A program made the translations under genes and the position numbers. Positions 37,869 through 47,308 of a stretch of DNA of 64,000 nucleotides are shown here, in pieces. Within the stretch, counting starts at the first letter, position 1. Each line of letters opens with the position of its first letter. Origin of the DNA: Bacteroidota bacterium. Lineage in GTDB: Bacteria; Bacteroidota; Bacteroidia; Chitinophagales; Chitinophagaceae. Where the stretch lies: NCBI GenBank assembly GCA_016715505.1, contig JADJZY010000020.1, positions 23,110 through 87,109 on the forward strand, read 5' to 3'. Under the pieces are notes generated by a model. The model did not search any database and was not told the DNA's origin. It worked only from the letters and a program-made list of their open reading frames with translations.

Positions 37869-38717
37869 ATGAAAGAATCTACTTTTCAAGGCAGAAAAAT
37901 TGTAATCGCCACCAAACATGAAAAAGAGAAGGTGATAGCACCCATCTTGCAGCAGACTTTTGATTTGGAAGTAATTGTTCCGCCTGATTTTGATACATAT
38001 CAGTTGGGAACATTTAGCGGAGAAATAGATCGTGAGGAAGACCCGCTTTCTACCGCCCGAAAAAAATGTTTAATGGCCATGGAATTGAGTTCCTGCGATC
38101 TCGCTATCAGCAATGAAGGTTCATTTGGCCCTCACCCTTCCATTCCCTTTGCTTATGCCGATGATGAAATCATGTTTTTGTTGGACAAGAAAAATGAGCT
38201 TGAAATCTTTGTAAGGGTGCTAACAACTGAAACAAATTTTAATGCCCGAACCATTGAATCTAAAGAAGAATTGAAAGCATTTGCCCAATTGACAAAATTC
38301 CCCTCGCATGCATTGATTATCAAAAGAGAGAAGGATGACTTAACAGATATGGAAAAAGGAATCACCAACTCTTCCACCTTATTGGCATTATTCGATCGCT
38401 TTAAAAAGGAAAGCGGCGCGGCTTACATCGAAACAGACATGCGCGCCATGTACAATCCCACACGCATGCAGGTGATTGAGCAGGCTAGTCATAAATTGGT
38501 AAAAAAAATGCTTTCACTTTGTCCGCAATGCTCCACTCCCGGCCTGGGAATCACGATGATTAAAGAAGGACTTCCTTGTCATTTTTGTCATAGACCTACC
38601 CGCTCCATTTTAAGTTATGTTTACGAATGTCAGAAATGTACATACTCCCGTGAAGAATTATATCCGAACGATAAGAAGTATGAAGATCCCATGTATTGCG
38701 ATTATTGCAACCCTTAA
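37869..38717 (+). CDS. DUF6671 family protein with zinc-ribbon tail
   Basis: 282 aa. It starts with STFQGRKIVIATKHEKEKVI and contains DREEDPLSTARKKC, ISNEGSFGPHPSIPFAYADD and YIETDMRAMYNPTRM, the conserved blocks of DUF6671. The last ~70 residues carry two to three CxxC pairs (CPQCSTPG, CHFCHRPT, CQKCTYSREELYP, CDYCNP), which should bind zinc. The family is widespread in bacteria without a known activity; the acidic motifs suggest a nucleotide- or metal-binding enzyme. It stands alone between icd and the adhesin cassette. Confidence 0.8.
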   Translation: MKESTFQGRKIVIATKHEKEKVIAPILQQTFDLEVIVPPDFDTYQLGTFSGEIDREEDPLSTARKKCLMAMELSSCDLAISNEGSFGPHPSIPFAYADDEIMFLLDKKNELEIFVRVLTTETNFNARTIESKEELKAFAQLTKFPSHALIIKREKDDLTDMEKGITNSSTLLALFDRFKKESGAAYIETDMRAMYNPTRMQVIEQASHKLVKKMLSLCPQCSTPGLGITMIKEGLPCHFCHRPTRSILSYVYECQKCTYSREELYPNDKKYEDPMYCDYCNP

Positions 38718-38767
38718 AATTGGTGGTTGAACCCAAATTTTGCAGTTGAACATCAGCGAAAGGGCAC

Positions 38768-38798
38768 AAAAAAAACCCGCACAGAGCGGGTTCTTTTT
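38768..38798 (-). terminator. Terminator of adhesin cassette A (bidirectional)
   Basis: Stem aacccgc / gcgggtt with loop acaga. T-runs follow on both strands, the stronger on the minus strand. It ends the 516-aa gene at 38881 and also the DUF6671 gene. Confidence 0.8.
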
Positions 38799-38880
38799 AG
38801 TTGGTTATTTATTACAGTATGTTTTCAAGGATAAGGCCTGTTTACATCATAGTAGGATTGATGAGAGGCGGTACCCGTCA

Positions 38881-40431
38881 TTAGTCTTTCAGGAACTTCA
38901 CAGCACCTTTTACACCAGCTTCCTGTACAGCATAGCGTAAGAAATACTGACCAATGGCCACTGAACTTAAATCCAGGTTCAACACATTGTTGCCAGCCTG
39001 TAATTCAATGCCTTTGCTCATGATCTTGCGGCCTGTCATATCAACCACATCCAATTCCAAAATCTGACCAGCTTCTTCACTCAGGTAAACCAGATTGATG
39101 CTGCCTTTGGATGGATTCGGGAATACGCTGATTTGTTGCTCACTTTGACCACAATCTAATCTCAGGCTACGTACTTCTGACAATGTCCATTTCTGATCGA
39201 TATCTACAAAACGTAATTGGTATTCGTACATCTCATCCTGACTCTTCACTTCCTTATCTACATAACTATAGTTGCGTGCCGTTTGGCTGTTTCCTGCTGC
39301 CAATACTACACCAATCTTATTAAACACCCCCTGCTTGGTATCCTTGCGGTAAATCTCCACATGAGATGTGTTTTGTTCCATCGTTGTTGTCCAGCTTAAA
39401 ATCGCATTACAATTAAAACCAGTTACATAAAAATCTTTGTAGGTCGTTGGTAAAGGTCCTGTTGGAGTCGGTGTCCAAATACCAAAATCTACATTCTGAC
39501 GTGAAAAGTTTGTAACCGGTACAAGGATTGTTCCGTCTGCTACGCCATCATCGCCAACACGATCACAACAATCTTCACCGGTATGAATCCAGGTAGATGG
39601 TAATTCAATCGCAGGAGCTGGTCCGCCAACGGTGCCCTGATTCATGCTCATCACCACACTGTAGTTGATTGGTGTTGAATTAGCACTGCCGGGTACGTTC
39701 GTAAATTCATAATATCCATTCTGGCCAATTGGCGTGATTGCCAAAATAATACCTGCAGGACTCATCAGATGAGCATACAATTGGGTATCTTTTGGATTAT
39801 AAATCACCGGACCATTCACAGCATTATCGTTTGTAGTCGCATCATTGGTTGTATCGTTGTACACATGACCGGAAATTTTCAAAGGACAAAAAGTTTGCGT
39901 TTGTGTTGACTCATTGTCATCGCTTTGTGAGTTAAACTGATTCATATAACCAGGTACCTGTAAGTTCACATTCACAGCTAATACTGTTCCAATTGGGGCG
40001 GTATCAGGAACCTTTAATTTTACTCGAATCAATCCGCTCGATGCAGGGTCAGGGAAAATTGGATCAGGACCTGTACCAATCAATGGTTGATTCTGAACAC
40101 CCACCAAACATTCCGGAGCGAATGAATCATACTCCCAATCGAAATTGCTGGCATATGATCCCGTTACCACAGAAGCTGCAGGGCCCTCCATCGTAAAACC
40201 ACTCACACAAATGGTAATGACCAAAGGGTTGTTTTGCCATTGTGTAGCATTATCGGCTGTGGTTAATCCCATCGTGAAGACCACATCAGGGGTTGTACCA
40301 CATTCAAAACCAAAAGCACTTGGTTCCGGCTCGAAGTGGATGTTTTGCGTAAACGGATTGTACGCGGTCTGGGCTGTTGCACTGCCGATAAAAGCTATCA
40401 GCGCCAGTAACATCATTTGTATCTTTCTCAT
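38881..40431 (-). CDS. T9SS-secreted surface protein, cassette A (partner of giant adhesin)
   Basis: 516 aa with signal peptide MRKIQMMLLALIAFIGSATAQ. Residues ~22-180 (TAYNPFTQNIHFEPEP...GFECGT; GLTTADNATQWQNNPL) are clearly homologous to the N-terminus of the giant adhesin encoded just upstream. A Cna_B/SdrD-like segment (ISGHVYNDTTND...) and a fibronectin-like segment follow. The C-terminal ~75 residues are a T9SS type A sorting domain (ISVFPNPSKGSINLVY ... GQYFLRYAVQE). Its start lies 36 bases after the adhesin stop, so the two are one operon. A second, almost identical copy is at 47309. Confidence 0.85.
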   Translation of the reverse strand: MRKIQMMLLALIAFIGSATAQTAYNPFTQNIHFEPEPSAFGFECGTTPDVVFTMGLTTADNATQWQNNPLVITICVSGFTMEGPAASVVTGSYASNFDWEYDSFAPECLVGVQNQPLIGTGPDPIFPDPASSGLIRVKLKVPDTAPIGTVLAVNVNLQVPGYMNQFNSQSDDNESTQTQTFCPLKISGHVYNDTTNDATTNDNAVNGPVIYNPKDTQLYAHLMSPAGIILAITPIGQNGYYEFTNVPGSANSTPINYSVVMSMNQGTVGGPAPAIELPSTWIHTGEDCCDRVGDDGVADGTILVPVTNFSRQNVDFGIWTPTPTGPLPTTYKDFYVTGFNCNAILSWTTTMEQNTSHVEIYRKDTKQGVFNKIGVVLAAGNSQTARNYSYVDKEVKSQDEMYEYQLRFVDIDQKWTLSEVRSLRLDCGQSEQQISVFPNPSKGSINLVYLSEEAGQILELDVVDMTGRKIMSKGIELQAGNNVLNLDLSSVAIGQYFLRYAVQEAGVKGAVKFLKD

Positions 40432-40467
40432 ATCTGAAATATTTATGATTGTTAATTGAGATTAGTA

Positions 40468-43400
40468 TTAGTTACGGAAATAAATCAATTCCTCTGAATC
40501 CGTATTGTTCGTTAAATTGATTTCACCACCACTTCCCTGGAATATCTGACAACTAAAAGTCGTCGTACCATCTGTATTGTTCGGATCATAGGTTCCTGCA
40601 TAACCGAATTTAGATGAACCATTGGCCGGGAATGTTGGATTACCGATATACTTCCAAACATAGAAGTTCGGGTTTGTGTTGAAGAACTGCCATGCCGCAT
40701 TATTCACTGCACCTGTTGGGCCTGTACCAATTTGTGTCGCTGTTGGGTTCCAGGTGAAAGTATAACGTGGTTCAAGACGTGGTACAAACACATAAACCGG
40801 CGTACAAGAATTCATGTTCAACAATTCTGATACGTTGATGATTACACGTACCGGTTTGGCACCATTAATTACACCCGGTGTAATGGTAATGGTAGGCGCA
40901 TAGTCAGGGATTTGTGGAACTAAAACAAATGAACCACTTGCAGTACACAAACCGTTGGTATAAGTATAGGTATAAGTACCCACGCTGACGTTTAAATTCG
41001 TGATTGCATTGCCATTTTGCGTCCATGCTCCACCTGTGAAACCAACAGGCTCAAGCGTTTGTAAGTTAACCGTTGTTCCGGCACAAACACTCACGGTTAC
41101 AGGTGTCCAGTTATCAGGACATACGAAGAATCCGAAGTCAAGAGTCAGATTCGCATTGGCATCAGGTACACCACCATTGTTTGGTGTTTCACCGCTTGGT
41201 TCAGTACCTGCAATTAATTCAATCGCACAACTTCTGGTTTCGTTACCAACAGTATTGATACCATTGTCATTGTTATCGCCATTAGCATTCGGATCTGTTT
41301 CTTCACCAGCAGCACTGCTTGTGTAAGTTCCACCAGATACAACTGGAGGCGTAACACCTACAATGTATTTACCCGGGATCAAATCAGTGAACACATATAA
41401 ACCATCGATATTGGTAGCAGTGGTTTGAATAGCAGCACCATCCGGTGTACAATCATTATTGGCATCTTCGTATAAGTTCACCACGGCATTTTCGATACCG
41501 CTTTCGTTGGCATCTTTGATACCATCGCGGTTTAAATCATTCCAAACCAAATTACCCAGAGATAATGGTTCGGTGATACCGAAGTTGACATTATTTACAT
41601 CGCTTGTTCCTACTGAGAAACAAACTTGTCCGTTGGTAGTTCCGTCGTTTCCGGTATTGTCGCAACAATCTTCAGAAACATTTTTCCAACCTGATGGTAA
41701 AGTCGTTGAAGGAGCAGGGCTTCCGATATTTCCTTGTGATGTACTCAACACCACACAATAGTTTGTATTTGGCGTGACATCATCAAATTGATAAGTACCA
41801 TTCGGATTTACAGGAACCACTGCAATCACAAAACCTGATGGGTTGGTGAGGTTTGCATACAAAGGTGTTGAACCGGCACTTCCCGTACCTGTACCATCCA
41901 CATTCGTTGGTCCATTATTATCTACAAATACATTACCACCAATATTTACTGGTTGATAGAAGGCAAAATCCAAAGTCAGATTGGCGTGAATATCTGCAGA
42001 TACTGCATTGTTCGGTGCTTCTCCGATTGGTTCAGCTCCCGGATTCAAGGTAATCGTTCCGCTGTAGGTTTGTCCAGACAAGGTATTGATACCATTGTCG
42101 TTATTGTCAACATTATTATCAGGATTTGATTCTTCACCATTGGTACTGCTGATGAAAGCATTTCCAGAAGCTGGTGCTGGAGGCGTTACACCTACGATAT
42201 ATTTACCCGGAGTTAATCCATCAAATACATACAAACCACCATTGGAAGTTGTTACATTGGCGATGGAAGGACCATCTGCAGAACCATCGTTATTATTGTC
42301 TGTATATAAATAAACGACTGCACCATCGATACCGGATTCGTTCAGGTCTTTGATCCCATCACGATCCAAATCGTTCCACACCAAATTACCTAATGACATT
42401 AATGAAATATAACCTGCATCGATTGTGGTATTGTCTTTAGCCACACCAGCACCATTGGTATTGATATTAAACACTGGCGACATACCATCGGAATTATTGG
42501 CATCCGAATTATTGTCCGTAGCAGCAGTTGCAGTTTGTGTCGTCAATTGATTATTGCTATTCGTAGCGGTTGGAAACTTCACATAGTAGTCACCACTATT
42601 ACAAATTTTAAATCCGTAGTATCCGGGGTTGCCGGCATTATTGTTTGCAGTTGTAGTAGATGCAATCAACTGATCATCATTCGTTCCTTGTTGATTATCT
42701 GTACCTACACTGTATAATTCCACGGTCACACCATTGATGCCTTGTGAAGCCGCTTCGTTATTGATTCCATCACCATTCACATCATTCCACACAAAATTTC
42801 CTACACTTCCTTCACGGAAAAGAACGACAACCACATCTGTTGATGTACAACCATTTGTTCCTGTAACAGTTACAGTATATGAAATAGTTGATGAAGGATT
42901 TGCAGTTGGTTGCGCAATATTCGTTGCATTCAATGCAGTAGAAGGTGCCCAGCTATATGAATAACCCGCAAGGGCAGCAGTCCCGATTTGAACATTGTTT
43001 AAAGAACAAACTTCTTTATCCGAACCAGCATCAGCAGTTGGAGGAGTATTGTCTACATTTACGGTAACCACATCTGTTGCAGAACATCCATTGCTTCCTG
43101 TAACTGTAACGGTGTATGTGGTCGTACTCATAGGAGAAGCGGTAGGTTGAGCAGCAATACTAGAGCTCAATGCGGTAGATGGTGACCAGCTATAGGTACT
43201 ACCAGGAATAGCGGTGCTTCCAATAGTGGTAGAAGTGGTTGTACAATTCAGATTCTTATCCGGACCAGCATCTACAACCGGAGGGTTGATATCTACATTT
43301 ACGGTCATCACATCTGTAGCAGTACATCCATTGCTTCCGGTAACCGTAACGGTATAAGAAGTTGTGACAATTGGGTTAGCAGTTGGTTGTGCAATATTCG

Positions 43401-46400
43401 TTGCGCTCAAAGCCGTGGCAGGCGCCCAACTGTAAGTATTACCGGCAGAAGCAGCAGTACCAATCAATGTTGATGTAATGCTACAATTGAGATTTTTATC
43501 AGTACCTGCATTCGCAGTAGGAGGCGTAGTGTTTACGGTAACTGTGACCACATCTGTAGCGGTACATCCATTGCTTCCGGTAGCTGTAACTGTATAATTG
43601 GTAGTAGCTGAAGGAGATGCAACTGGCTGAGCAATATTGTTGGCACTTAAACCTGTTGATGGTGACCAACTATAAGAACTTCCTGCTATTGCAACGGAAC
43701 CAATGGTGGTTGAAGTTGTTGTACAGTTCAACAATTGATTCGGACCAGCGTCAACTACAGGAGGAGTGGTATTCACTGAAACAATAACTACATCTGTAGC
43801 AGTACAACCATTCGTACCTGTAACAGTAACGGTATAGGAAGTTGTTGCAGATGGGGATGCAGTTGGTTGTGCAACTGTTGCTGAACTCAATCCTGTGCTC
43901 GGAGACCATGAATAAGAATGACCGGCAAGAGCTGTCGTTCCAATCACAGTAGAAGTCGTTGCACAATCTAAATTTTTATCCACTCCGGCGTCTGCTGTAG
44001 GAGGTGTAGTGTTAACAGTGATAAGGATGGCATCACTTGCAGTACAACCATTGGTTCCAGTTACGGTAACCGTATAAGTAGTGGTAACACCTGGAGAAGC
44101 AATAGGTTGAGCAATAGAAGTAGAACTCAAATTGGTAGCCGGGCTCCAGCTATAGGTATATCCACTGAAAGCGGGTGTTCCTATTTGTACGGAAGTTGTC
44201 AAACAGTTTAACGTTTTATCATTATCCGCATTTGCTGACGGAGGCGTGTTATTGACATTCACCAGTACAACATCGCTATTCGTGCAACCATTCGCACCCG
44301 TAACAGTGACGGTATATGTTGTCGTAACAGATGGACTTGCAGTAGGTTGAGCAATATTGGTAGCGCTCAAACCAGTAGCCGGAGACCATGAATAAGAATA
44401 CCCTGAAACGGAAGCAACACCAATGGTTGTTGAAGTGTTTGTACAATTCAGGTTTTTATTGGGTCCGCCGTCAGCGACCGGTGGCGTGGTATTTACATTC
44501 ACTGTTACGACATCAGAGGCTGTACAACCATTTGATCCGGTTACAGTTAAAGTGTAAGTAATGGTTGAAGTCGGTGAAGCTGTTGGTTGTGCAACATTGT
44601 TGGCACTTAATCCGGTAGAAGGAGACCAGTTATAAGTATTGCCTGCAGTTGCCGCTGTTCCGATTGTGGTAGAAGTCGTACTACAATCCAGGTTTTTATC
44701 CGGCCCTGCATTCACAGTTGGAGGTGTTGTGTTCACATTTACGGTAACTACATCTGTTGAGGTACAACCATTCGCAGCGGTTAATGTTACAGTATATGAA
44801 TTTGTAACAGATGGTGAGGCTGTAGGTTGTGCCACCAATGTAGAGTTTAATCCATTTGATGGTGACCAGCTATATGTATTACCAGCAATAGCGGCTGTAC
44901 CTATTGTCGTGGAAGTTGTTGAACAATTTAAATTTTTGTCGGCTCCTGCATCAGCAGTTGGAGGTGTGCTATTTACATTTACTACAACTACATCTGTTGC
45001 AGTACATCCATTACTTCCGGTAACAGTAACCGTATAAGAAGTTGTGGCGCTTGGGTTTGCAATAGGTTGAGCGATATTGGTAGCGCTTAATCCAGCAGAT
45101 GGTGCCCAGCTATACGTATTACCTGCCAAAGAAGTAGTTCCAATGGTGGTTGAGGTTGTTGTACAATTGAGGTTTTTATCCACCCCTGCATTTGCAGTCG
45201 GAGGAGTTGTATTCACATTCACAATCACTGCATCTGTTGAAGTACAGCCATTGCTTCCGGTTACTGTAACAACATAGGTTGTGGTTGTAGTTGGATTTGC
45301 GGTTGGTTGAGCATTAGAAGTTGAACTCAATGCTGTTGATGGCGACCAACTATAGGTATTCCCTGCAACTGCAGCGGTTCCGATTGTTGTTGAAGTTGTG
45401 GTACAATTTAAGTTTTTGTCCGGACCAGCGTTGGCACCTGGAGGAGTTGTATTCACATTCACGACAACCACATCTGTAGCTGTGCATCCTGTAGTAGAAT
45501 TGGTAACGGTTACGGTATAAGAAGTTGTTGCAGTAGGACTAGCCGTTGGTTGTGCAATTAAGGTGGAACTCAATCCATTTGAGGGTGACCATGAATAGGT
45601 ATGCCCTGCTAAAGCCGTTGTGCCAATAGTGCTAGATGTTGTGGTACAATTTAAGTTTTTGTCGACACCCGCATTCGCAGTTGGAATAGGATGAATGGTA
45701 ACTACCAGTTCATTTGAATTAATCCAATCACCACACAAATCTCTTTTTGCTTTACGACGGTAAGAGGTTGTGCTAGATAATTGAGGTGCATCATAAGTTT
45801 CTGTATTGGCTCCTGCAATATCTGTCCAAACACTTCCAATTAATTGTTGCCATTGATATTGGATGGTACCGCCTAATCCACCGGAAGCGGCTGTAGCCGT
45901 TGTGAAAACAGCAGGATTGCCTGCACCACAAAATGATTGGTCAGCCTGAATGGTTCCGGCATCGGTTAAAGCATAGCAGTTACAAAATGTTTGTGTTTGA
46001 GTCGCTTCAATATCATCAGATGCTGAATTAAACATGGCCATGTAGGTAGGAACCTGCAGGGTGACGTTTACACCAAGGATAGTACCAACCGGAGATGACT
46101 CAGGTACTTTTACAGAAATGTTGATAGGGCCTGATGATAGAGGATTCGGCATAACCGGGTCTCCGCCAGTTCCAGGCAAAGTTTGATTTTGGACTCCTTC
46201 CACACAATTGGGCATACCCAATACGTAAGTCCAGGTAAAATTACTGGCATAAGAACCAGAAATTGCGGAAGATGCCGGGCCATTAAAGGTGAAACCCGTT
46301 AAGCAAATCGTTACCTTGAGGGGGTTATTTTGCCATTGGGTGGCATCATCAGATGTGGTCAAACCCATGGTGAAGGTTGCAGTCTGTATGGTTCCACATT

Positions 46401-46527
46401 CGAAACCAAAAATTGTTGGTTCCGGCGCAAAGTGAATGTTTTGCGTAAATGGATTGTAAGCTACCTGGGCTTGCAGACTAAATGCCGAGAGAAACAAGGC
46501 CACTAAAAGAATTAAATTTTTTTTCAT
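40468..46527 (-). CDS. Giant repeat adhesin, cassette A
   Basis: 2,019 aa from MKKNLILLVALFLSAFSLQA at 46527. Order: signal peptide; ~170-residue N-terminal domain shared with the partner protein (AYNPFTQNIHFAPEP); one Ig-like domain (QYQWQQLIGSVWTDIAG); twelve PKD/SprB-like repeats of ~80 residues (ANAGPDKNLNCTTTSTTIGT...YSWSPS); four or five SdrD_B/Cna_B domains (SLGNLVWNDLDRDGIKD) alternating with NVFVDNNGP-type modules; and a unique C-terminal domain ending TNNTDSEELIYFRN. No T9SS sorting motif is seen at the end. It is very Thr/Asn/Ser rich. It is probably exported and held on the surface, perhaps through the partner protein. Uninterrupted. Confidence 0.88.
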   Translation of the reverse strand: MKKNLILLVALFLSAFSLQAQVAYNPFTQNIHFAPEPTIFGFECGTIQTATFTMGLTTSDDATQWQNNPLKVTICLTGFTFNGPASSAISGSYASNFTWTYVLGMPNCVEGVQNQTLPGTGGDPVMPNPLSSGPINISVKVPESSPVGTILGVNVTLQVPTYMAMFNSASDDIEATQTQTFCNCYALTDAGTIQADQSFCGAGNPAVFTTATAASGGLGGTIQYQWQQLIGSVWTDIAGANTETYDAPQLSSTTSYRRKAKRDLCGDWINSNELVVTIHPIPTANAGVDKNLNCTTTSSTIGTTALAGHTYSWSPSNGLSSTLIAQPTASPTATTSYTVTVTNSTTGCTATDVVVVNVNTTPPGANAGPDKNLNCTTTSTTIGTAAVAGNTYSWSPSTALSSTSNAQPTANPTTTTTYVVTVTGSNGCTSTDAVIVNVNTTPPTANAGVDKNLNCTTTSTTIGTTSLAGNTYSWAPSAGLSATNIAQPIANPSATTSYTVTVTGSNGCTATDVVVVNVNSTPPTADAGADKNLNCSTTSTTIGTAAIAGNTYSWSPSNGLNSTLVAQPTASPSVTNSYTVTLTAANGCTSTDVVTVNVNTTPPTVNAGPDKNLDCSTTSTTIGTAATAGNTYNWSPSTGLSANNVAQPTASPTSTITYTLTVTGSNGCTASDVVTVNVNTTPPVADGGPNKNLNCTNTSTTIGVASVSGYSYSWSPATGLSATNIAQPTASPSVTTTYTVTVTGANGCTNSDVVLVNVNNTPPSANADNDKTLNCLTTSVQIGTPAFSGYTYSWSPATNLSSTSIAQPIASPGVTTTYTVTVTGTNGCTASDAILITVNTTPPTADAGVDKNLDCATTSTVIGTTALAGHSYSWSPSTGLSSATVAQPTASPSATTSYTVTVTGTNGCTATDVVIVSVNTTPPVVDAGPNQLLNCTTTSTTIGSVAIAGSSYSWSPSTGLSANNIAQPVASPSATTNYTVTATGSNGCTATDVVTVTVNTTPPTANAGTDKNLNCSITSTLIGTAASAGNTYSWAPATALSATNIAQPTANPIVTTSYTVTVTGSNGCTATDVMTVNVDINPPVVDAGPDKNLNCTTTSTTIGSTAIPGSTYSWSPSTALSSSIAAQPTASPMSTTTYTVTVTGSNGCSATDVVTVNVDNTPPTADAGSDKEVCSLNNVQIGTAALAGYSYSWAPSTALNATNIAQPTANPSSTISYTVTVTGTNGCTSTDVVVVLFREGSVGNFVWNDVNGDGINNEAASQGINGVTVELYSVGTDNQQGTNDDQLIASTTTANNNAGNPGYYGFKICNSGDYYVKFPTATNSNNQLTTQTATAATDNNSDANNSDGMSPVFNINTNGAGVAKDNTTIDAGYISLMSLGNLVWNDLDRDGIKDLNESGIDGAVVYLYTDNNNDGSADGPSIANVTTSNGGLYVFDGLTPGKYIVGVTPPAPASGNAFISSTNGEESNPDNNVDNNDNGINTLSGQTYSGTITLNPGAEPIGEAPNNAVSADIHANLTLDFAFYQPVNIGGNVFVDNNGPTNVDGTGTGSAGSTPLYANLTNPSGFVIAVVPVNPNGTYQFDDVTPNTNYCVVLSTSQGNIGSPAPSTTLPSGWKNVSEDCCDNTGNDGTTNGQVCFSVGTSDVNNVNFGITEPLSLGNLVWNDLNRDGIKDANESGIENAVVNLYEDANNDCTPDGAAIQTTATNIDGLYVFTDLIPGKYIVGVTPPVVSGGTYTSSAAGEETDPNANGDNNDNGINTVGNETRSCAIELIAGTEPSGETPNNGGVPDANANLTLDFGFFVCPDNWTPVTVSVCAGTTVNLQTLEPVGFTGGAWTQNGNAITNLNVSVGTYTYTYTNGLCTASGSFVLVPQIPDYAPTITITPGVINGAKPVRVIINVSELLNMNSCTPVYVFVPRLEPRYTFTWNPTATQIGTGPTGAVNNAAWQFFNTNPNFYVWKYIGNPTFPANGSSKFGYAGTYDPNNTDGTTTFSCQIFQGSGGEINLTNNTDSEELIYFRN
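42820..45690 (-). repeat. Twelve tandem ~240-bp repeats inside adhesin A
   Basis: Each unit encodes ~80 residues of the pattern ANAG.DKNLNC.TTSTTIGT / Y-SWSP..GLS / AQPTA.PS.TT.YTVTVTG.NGC / VTVNVNTTPPT. Units are diverged from one another at the DNA level, unlike the younger array of copy B. Confidence 0.85.
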
Positions 46528-46571
46528 TTTGTGAAAGTTTGGCACAGATTTTGTATTAGATATTGGTTAGA
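46528..46571 (-). promoter_or_regulatory. Conserved leader of adhesin A
   Basis: On the minus strand tctaaccaatatctaataca, then tgtgccaaactttcacaaa, directly before the ATG. Nearly the same 43-44 bases lie before adhesin B (58326-58368), while sequence further upstream is unrelated. Likely a shared promoter or 5' leader. Confidence 0.6.
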
Positions 46572-47308
46572 ATAAATCCTTGAAATCAAGGGTTGGCAAA
46601 TGTACTATAGGTATTCGGCTTATGAAAGCCCCTACCTAGATGATGTATTATGCTATATAAAAGGGATACACATATTTTTAATTTATCATGTGTTATCTAT
46701 TGCTTTTCATTTACTTATATAGTAATTAATTATTTGATGTCCCATAATGACGGGCTTTTGGGTGTTGTTAATCTCCTGTTATTGATTTTTATATTAATTT
46801 AATATTATATATTTAATAAGTTGTTTTTTAAATGGGCCAGGTAGGTTTATCTCTATTGTACTAGCCGCAGTAAGATATCCCGTCGGTAATGATTTGATAT
46901 CCATAGAATTAAGATGTCTCGGTTTCAAACGATAGGGTTACAAGCCTACTCATCTCGTTCAAGCCAAACTTTAGCTTTTCCATATGTATTCCTTCAGTTT
47001 ATAAAACCAACTAAAACATTTTTCCTTGAGGATTTGATGTAGTAATTCTCTGATAAATCCAATATACCGATTAAAGAGTGCATGAGCGCTGACCTGTAAT
47101 TTGCCTGAATACCCCCCCTACAAAGCCATTATTGGTCTTGCCCCCATACCGACCGTGTAAGTCCTTTAAACAAGCATCGAATCATGAAAACTTTCGTAAA
47201 GAATTTGAATCACAAACGTTGAAAAGAAATTTGCCAGATACTTTACCTTAAAGGCATAAAAAAAAACCCGACTCTTTCGAACCGGGTCTTGATTATTTCA
47301 TGGAGTTA
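46572..47308. other. AT-rich spacer between the two adhesin cassettes
   Basis: No gene is supported on either strand. It holds the terminator at 47258-47288, belonging to cassette B, and presumably the promoter of cassette A near 46572-46650. Confidence 0.5.
47258..47288 (-). terminator. Terminator of adhesin cassette B
   Basis: Stem acccg / cgggt with a 12-base loop, followed on the minus strand by nine T. It lies 21 bases after the stop of the 47309 gene. Confidence 0.75.

Noticed and set aside
44639..45277. Long plus-strand open frames opposite the adhesin repeats (also at 49403, 52139, 54381)
   Set aside because: They are antisense shadows of low-complexity Thr/Val-rich repeats, repeating with the same period and lacking protein-like features.
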